DNA of 64,000 nt from JAIBJN01 sp963839745. Its GTDB lineage: Bacteria; Actinomycetota; Thermoleophilia; Gaiellales; Gaiellaceae. The stretch's first letter is position 1, and each line of letters starts with the position of its first letter. The notes beneath the pieces are model-generated. The model saw only the letters and a program-made list of their open reading frames with translations, made no database searches and had not been told where the DNA came from. The stretch is taken from positions 1 to 64,000 of the forward strand of contig CAWIWC010000015.1 of NCBI GenBank assembly GCA_963839745.1, written 5' to 3'. Positions 61,595 through 64,000 of the stretch are shown here, piece by piece. The position numbers and the translations under genes are program-made.

Positions 61595-62661
61595 CAGGCT
61601 CCTTCCGGCGTCCGCTCGCCCAGGAGCCCCTCCGGGCGGAAGACCAGGATCGCGATGAGGATGCCGAACACGAGCGAGCGGGTCCAGGAGCCACCGGCTG
61701 TCCAGTGCGTCAACCCCTCGTTCCACGACTGGATGAGCCCGATGAGGATGCCGCCCAGAGCGGCGCCGGCCAGGTTGCCGATGCCACCGAGCACGGCGGC
61801 CGTGAAGGCGATGAGCCCGAGCTCGAAGCCGGTGTTGTAGCGCATGTTGAACAGGAGCAGGAAGAGCAGGCCCGCGGATCCGGCAAGGGAGCCGGCCAGA
61901 ATGAACGTGAACGAGATCGTTCGGTTGACGTTGATCCCCATCATCGCGGCCGCGTCCTGATCCTGGGCGACGGCACGCATTCCCTTGCCCTGCTTCGTCG
62001 ACCTGACCAGCCAGGTGAGGATGAGCAGAACGGGAATGGTGATCAGGATGACCACCAGCTGGTTCCACCGCACCGAGATATCGCCGATGGTGAACGCCGC
62101 GCCCGACTGAATCAGATCCGAGGCGCTGTAGAAGCGCACGCCGTAGAAGTAGAGGGCGATGTTCGAGACGATGAACGACATCCCCACCGCGGTGATGAGC
62201 ATCGTGAGGCGCGGCTGGTCCCGCAGACGCCGGTAGGCGAGAAACTCGATCGTGAAGTTCAGGCTCGCCGCAAAGGCCGCCGCCAGCACCAGCGTCAGGG
62301 CAAGCCCACCGATCAGCGCGATCGTCGCGGTGTTTCCCGTCAGGTTGAGCAGATTGATCGAGATCGAGTACGCAACGAGGCCCGAGAGGGCGAAGACGTC
62401 GCCGTGCGCGAAGTTGATCAGCTGGAGGATTCCGTAGACGAGCGTGTACCCCAGCGCCACGAGCGCGTAGACACATCCCGTGGTGAGCCCGATGAGCGAG
62501 ATCTCGATGAAGAGCTCCGGGTTCGAGATGAAGTTCCGAAGAAGCCAGGCGGCGATCAGAGCCAAGAAGAAGAGTCCGATGATCGAGGTCGTGCTCGGCC
62601 CTCGCCGCCTGCCGAGCGCTCCGCGGGGCGATGGCCGTTCCGGTTGCGCCTCGACTGTCAT
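61594..62661 (-). CDS. livH: Branched-chain amino acid ABC transporter permease LivH
   Basis: 355 residues: a charged N-terminal extension (about 25 residues), then LTTGCVYALVALGYTLVYGI, LINFAHGDVFALSGLVAYSI, QGKGMRAVAQDQDAAAMMGI and VLGGIGNLAGAALGGILIGL, the standard LivH pattern. It is separated from the binding protein gene by a 14-bp-stem hairpin. Confidence 0.94.
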   Translation of the reverse strand: MTVEAQPERPSPRGALGRRRGPSTTSIIGLFFLALIAAWLLRNFISNPELFIEISLIGLTTGCVYALVALGYTLVYGILQLINFAHGDVFALSGLVAYSISINLLNLTGNTATIALIGGLALTLVLAAAFAASLNFTIEFLAYRRLRDQPRLTMLITAVGMSFIVSNIALYFYGVRFYSASDLIQSGAAFTIGDISVRWNQLVVILITIPVLLILTWLVRSTKQGKGMRAVAQDQDAAAMMGINVNRTISFTFILAGSLAGSAGLLFLLLFNMRYNTGFELGLIAFTAAVLGGIGNLAGAALGGILIGLIQSWNEGLTHWTAGGSWTRSLVFGILIAILVFRPEGLLGERTPEGA

Positions 62662-62682
62662 CTCACCTCGTTCTCGTAGGGC

Positions 62683-62712
62683 CTCGGGGGAGGGCCGAGG
62701 CCCTCCCCCGAG
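62683..62712 (-). terminator. Strong hairpin between the binding-protein gene and livH
   Basis: CTCGGGGGAGGGCC, a 2-nt loop, and the exact complement: a 14-bp perfect stem 16 nt after the binding-protein stop. There is no U-tract, so it may act as an mRNA stabiliser or partial terminator. Such elements keep binding-protein levels above those of the permeases. Confidence 0.75.
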
Positions 62713-62727
62713 CCGTCTTAGTCGGTG

Positions 62728-64000
62728 CTATTCAAGACCAAGTGCAGCGTCGACCGTCTCCTGCGCCGGCGCGATGGTCTCCAATGGTTCGATCTCCTCC
62801 GCGCCCACGCCGATGCTGATGTTGACGATGTCGCCGGTCGCGATGGGGTCGCCCTCGGGGCTGAATGTGAAGTCACCGAGGAAGCACCCCTGGCAGTCCG
62901 TCGCGAACATCTGCTCGATCACGCTCTCCCGGGTTCCGTCCGAGGCCGCGATCGCTTCCAGGAGGACCTGGGCGGCCTGCGCCCCGTAGATCGAGTACGG
63001 GTCGACGGGCTCGCCGCCGAGCGTCTCCTCGAAGGTCGTGACGAACTCCTGGGCCGCCTCGGACGAGAACTCGTCGACCGGGAGACCGGCGACCGAGAAG
63101 TAGGCGTCGCGCGTGTTCTCGACACCCGACTCGTCGATCGTCGACTGCTGGTAGAAGCCGTCCGGCATGAACAGCTTGACGTCGCCGTCGTTCGGGCCGA
63201 GCACCTTCACCTTGTCCTTGATGAGCTGGGCGCCGTTCTCGTCGGTCAGGCCGCCGAGGAACAGAGCGTCAGCTCCCGACTCCTTGACCTGGTTCATGAG
63301 CGCCTCGTAGTTCGAGGCCTTCAGATCCCACGCCTCGAAGCCGACGACCTCGATGCCGAGGAACTCCGCCGCGTCGCGCGTGTTCGAGGCGACGCCGAGG
63401 CCGTACGCCTGCTCGTCGTTGAGGAGGTACAGCTTCGTGACCCCCTGCTCCTGCATGAACTCGGCCACGGCCGCGCCCTGGTAGGCATCGTTGGCCACGA
63501 CCCGCGCGTAGTTGCGGACGCCGGTCGGGTAGTACTTGTCCGGCTCGTCCTCCGCGCAGGAAGGGGCGGACGCAGTTAGGCAGACGTACGTGTTCGCCGG
63601 CGAGACCATCGCCATGGCGCCGCCCGGCGCCTGATTCAAGATCGGGATGATGATCGCGGCGCAGCCCGAGTTGAACGTGCCGATCAGGCCGAGCATGCTC
63701 GGCTCCGCCGCGTAGGAGTTCCCGTTCGAGCTGCACTTGGCCGAATCCCACGAGGCGGCCTGGGCCGTCGCGTCGTCGCACGACTGGTAGCCGATGTTGA
63801 TGTTCCCGGCCTTCCAGTTGATCGAGTCGAGGTACTGCCGGACCGCCCCGCTGACCTGCAGCGACTGGGTTCGCGAGGATCCCTGCAGCGGCATGTCGGT
63901 CGCGATGATGGCCTGCGGATCCCCTTCTCCCTCGTACTCGATGTCGGTGCACGATGCCGACGGCAGCGGCGTGACCGGCGGCAGATCCACGGCCTCCCCG
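62728..64000 (-). CDS. Branched-chain amino acid ABC transporter binding protein, N-terminus off the window
   Basis: At least 423 residues of a LivK/BraC-type periplasmic binding protein. Seen: VRQYLDSINWKAGNINIGYQ, LIGTFNSGCAAIIIPILNQA, AMVSPANTYVCLT, VANDAYQGAAVAEFMQEQGV, VVGFEAWDLKASNYEALMNQ and VDPYSIYGAQAAQVLLEAIA. The reading frame is still open at the right edge, so the signal peptide is outside. It is the first gene of the liv operon that continues with livH, livM, livG and livF. Family proteins bind leucine, isoleucine, valine or related compounds such as amides or urea; the ligand is not resolved. Confidence 0.92.
   Translation of the reverse strand, partial: GEAVDLPPVTPLPSASCTDIEYEGEGDPQAIIATDMPLQGSSRTQSLQVSGAVRQYLDSINWKAGNINIGYQSCDDATAQAASWDSAKCSSNGNSYAAEPSMLGLIGTFNSGCAAIIIPILNQAPGGAMAMVSPANTYVCLTASAPSCAEDEPDKYYPTGVRNYARVVANDAYQGAAVAEFMQEQGVTKLYLLNDEQAYGLGVASNTRDAAEFLGIEVVGFEAWDLKASNYEALMNQVKESGADALFLGGLTDENGAQLIKDKVKVLGPNDGDVKLFMPDGFYQQSTIDESGVENTRDAYFSVAGLPVDEFSSEAAQEFVTTFEETLGGEPVDPYSIYGAQAAQVLLEAIAASDGTRESVIEQMFATDCQGCFLGDFTFSPEGDPIATGDIVNISIGVGAEEIEPLETIAPAQETVDAALGLE

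Noticed and set aside
1..64000. Prophage, transposon or integrated island
   Set aside because: No integrase, transposase, phage structural gene, attachment-site repeat or base-composition break was seen; the gene set is typical chromosomal core and accessory genes.

Overview
The window is one stretch of a very GC-rich bacterial chromosome. It is packed with overlapping genes, uses GTG starts often, and has almost no intergenic DNA. The gene content (Rex, a DUF2520-panC-panB operon, family-4 UDG, a B12 salvage operon) and the grouping of polA, rpsA, coaE, uvrB and uvrA fit an actinobacterium. Thermoleophilia-type soil or sediment lineages (Gaiellales/Solirubrobacterales) are my best guess; this is inference from gene content, not a database result. 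I see no prophage, transposase, integrase or CRISPR array.

Layout. 1-0.75 kb: a partial membrane-protein fragment and a broken VOC gene. 0.8-5.3 kb: uvrD/pcrA, an Eis-like acetyltransferase, an M23 peptidase, a DHFR/RibD-like reductase and tRNA-Val, all on the minus strand. 5.6-13.1 kb: a minus-strand B12 uptake and salvage operon (btuF, btuC, btuD, cobU, cobT, cobS, cobC), followed by a CinA-like protein and DppA, all behind a cobalamin riboswitch. 13.1-14.2 kb: VanZ-like, HAD-like and small coiled-coil genes on the plus strand. 14.2-15.5 kb: a shattered secreted protein gene. 15.7-17.7 kb: the proton-pumping pyrophosphatase hppA. 17.9-21.3 kb: the operon glycosyltransferase, YbdK ligase, DUF1844-like, MTA phosphorylase. 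21.3-22.5 kb: an ECF sigma/anti-sigma pair. 22.5-29.5 kb: rex, then tsaE-tsaB-rimI-tsaD with a subtilase and a glutaredoxin-like gene, then UDG and FmdB. 29.5-31.2 kb: a membrane/HTTM/DCC cassette. 31.2-33.4 kb: msrA, msrB and a secreted protein made of two VOC domains. 33.5-35.8 kb: DUF2520-panC-panB. 35.8-42.4 kb: Yip1-like protein, uvrA, an ammonia-lyase homologue without the MIO serine, a PH-domain protein, a small membrane protein and a metallophosphoesterase. 42.5-52.4 kb: a giant secreted phosphodiesterase/5'-nucleotidase, uvrB, and two secreted proteins with RTX-like tails flanking a methyltransferase. 52.4-58.7 kb: lytic transglycosylase, coaE, rpsA, a beta-propeller protein and polA. 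58.8-64 kb: a branched-chain amino acid ABC operon (livF, G, M, H and the binding protein, cut by the right edge).

Two themes run through the window. First, genome maintenance genes are concentrated here (uvrA, uvrB, uvrD, polA, UDG), with a LexA-type box in front of uvrA. Second, many first-in-operon genes have a TANNNT -10 hexamer only 6-12 nt before the start codon and no Shine-Dalgarno sequence. This points to widespread leaderless transcription, and includes a palindromic -10 shared by two divergent genes at 41.58 kb. Many genes carry single-base indels, probably sequence errors, although two secreted-protein genes are hit so often that real decay is possible.
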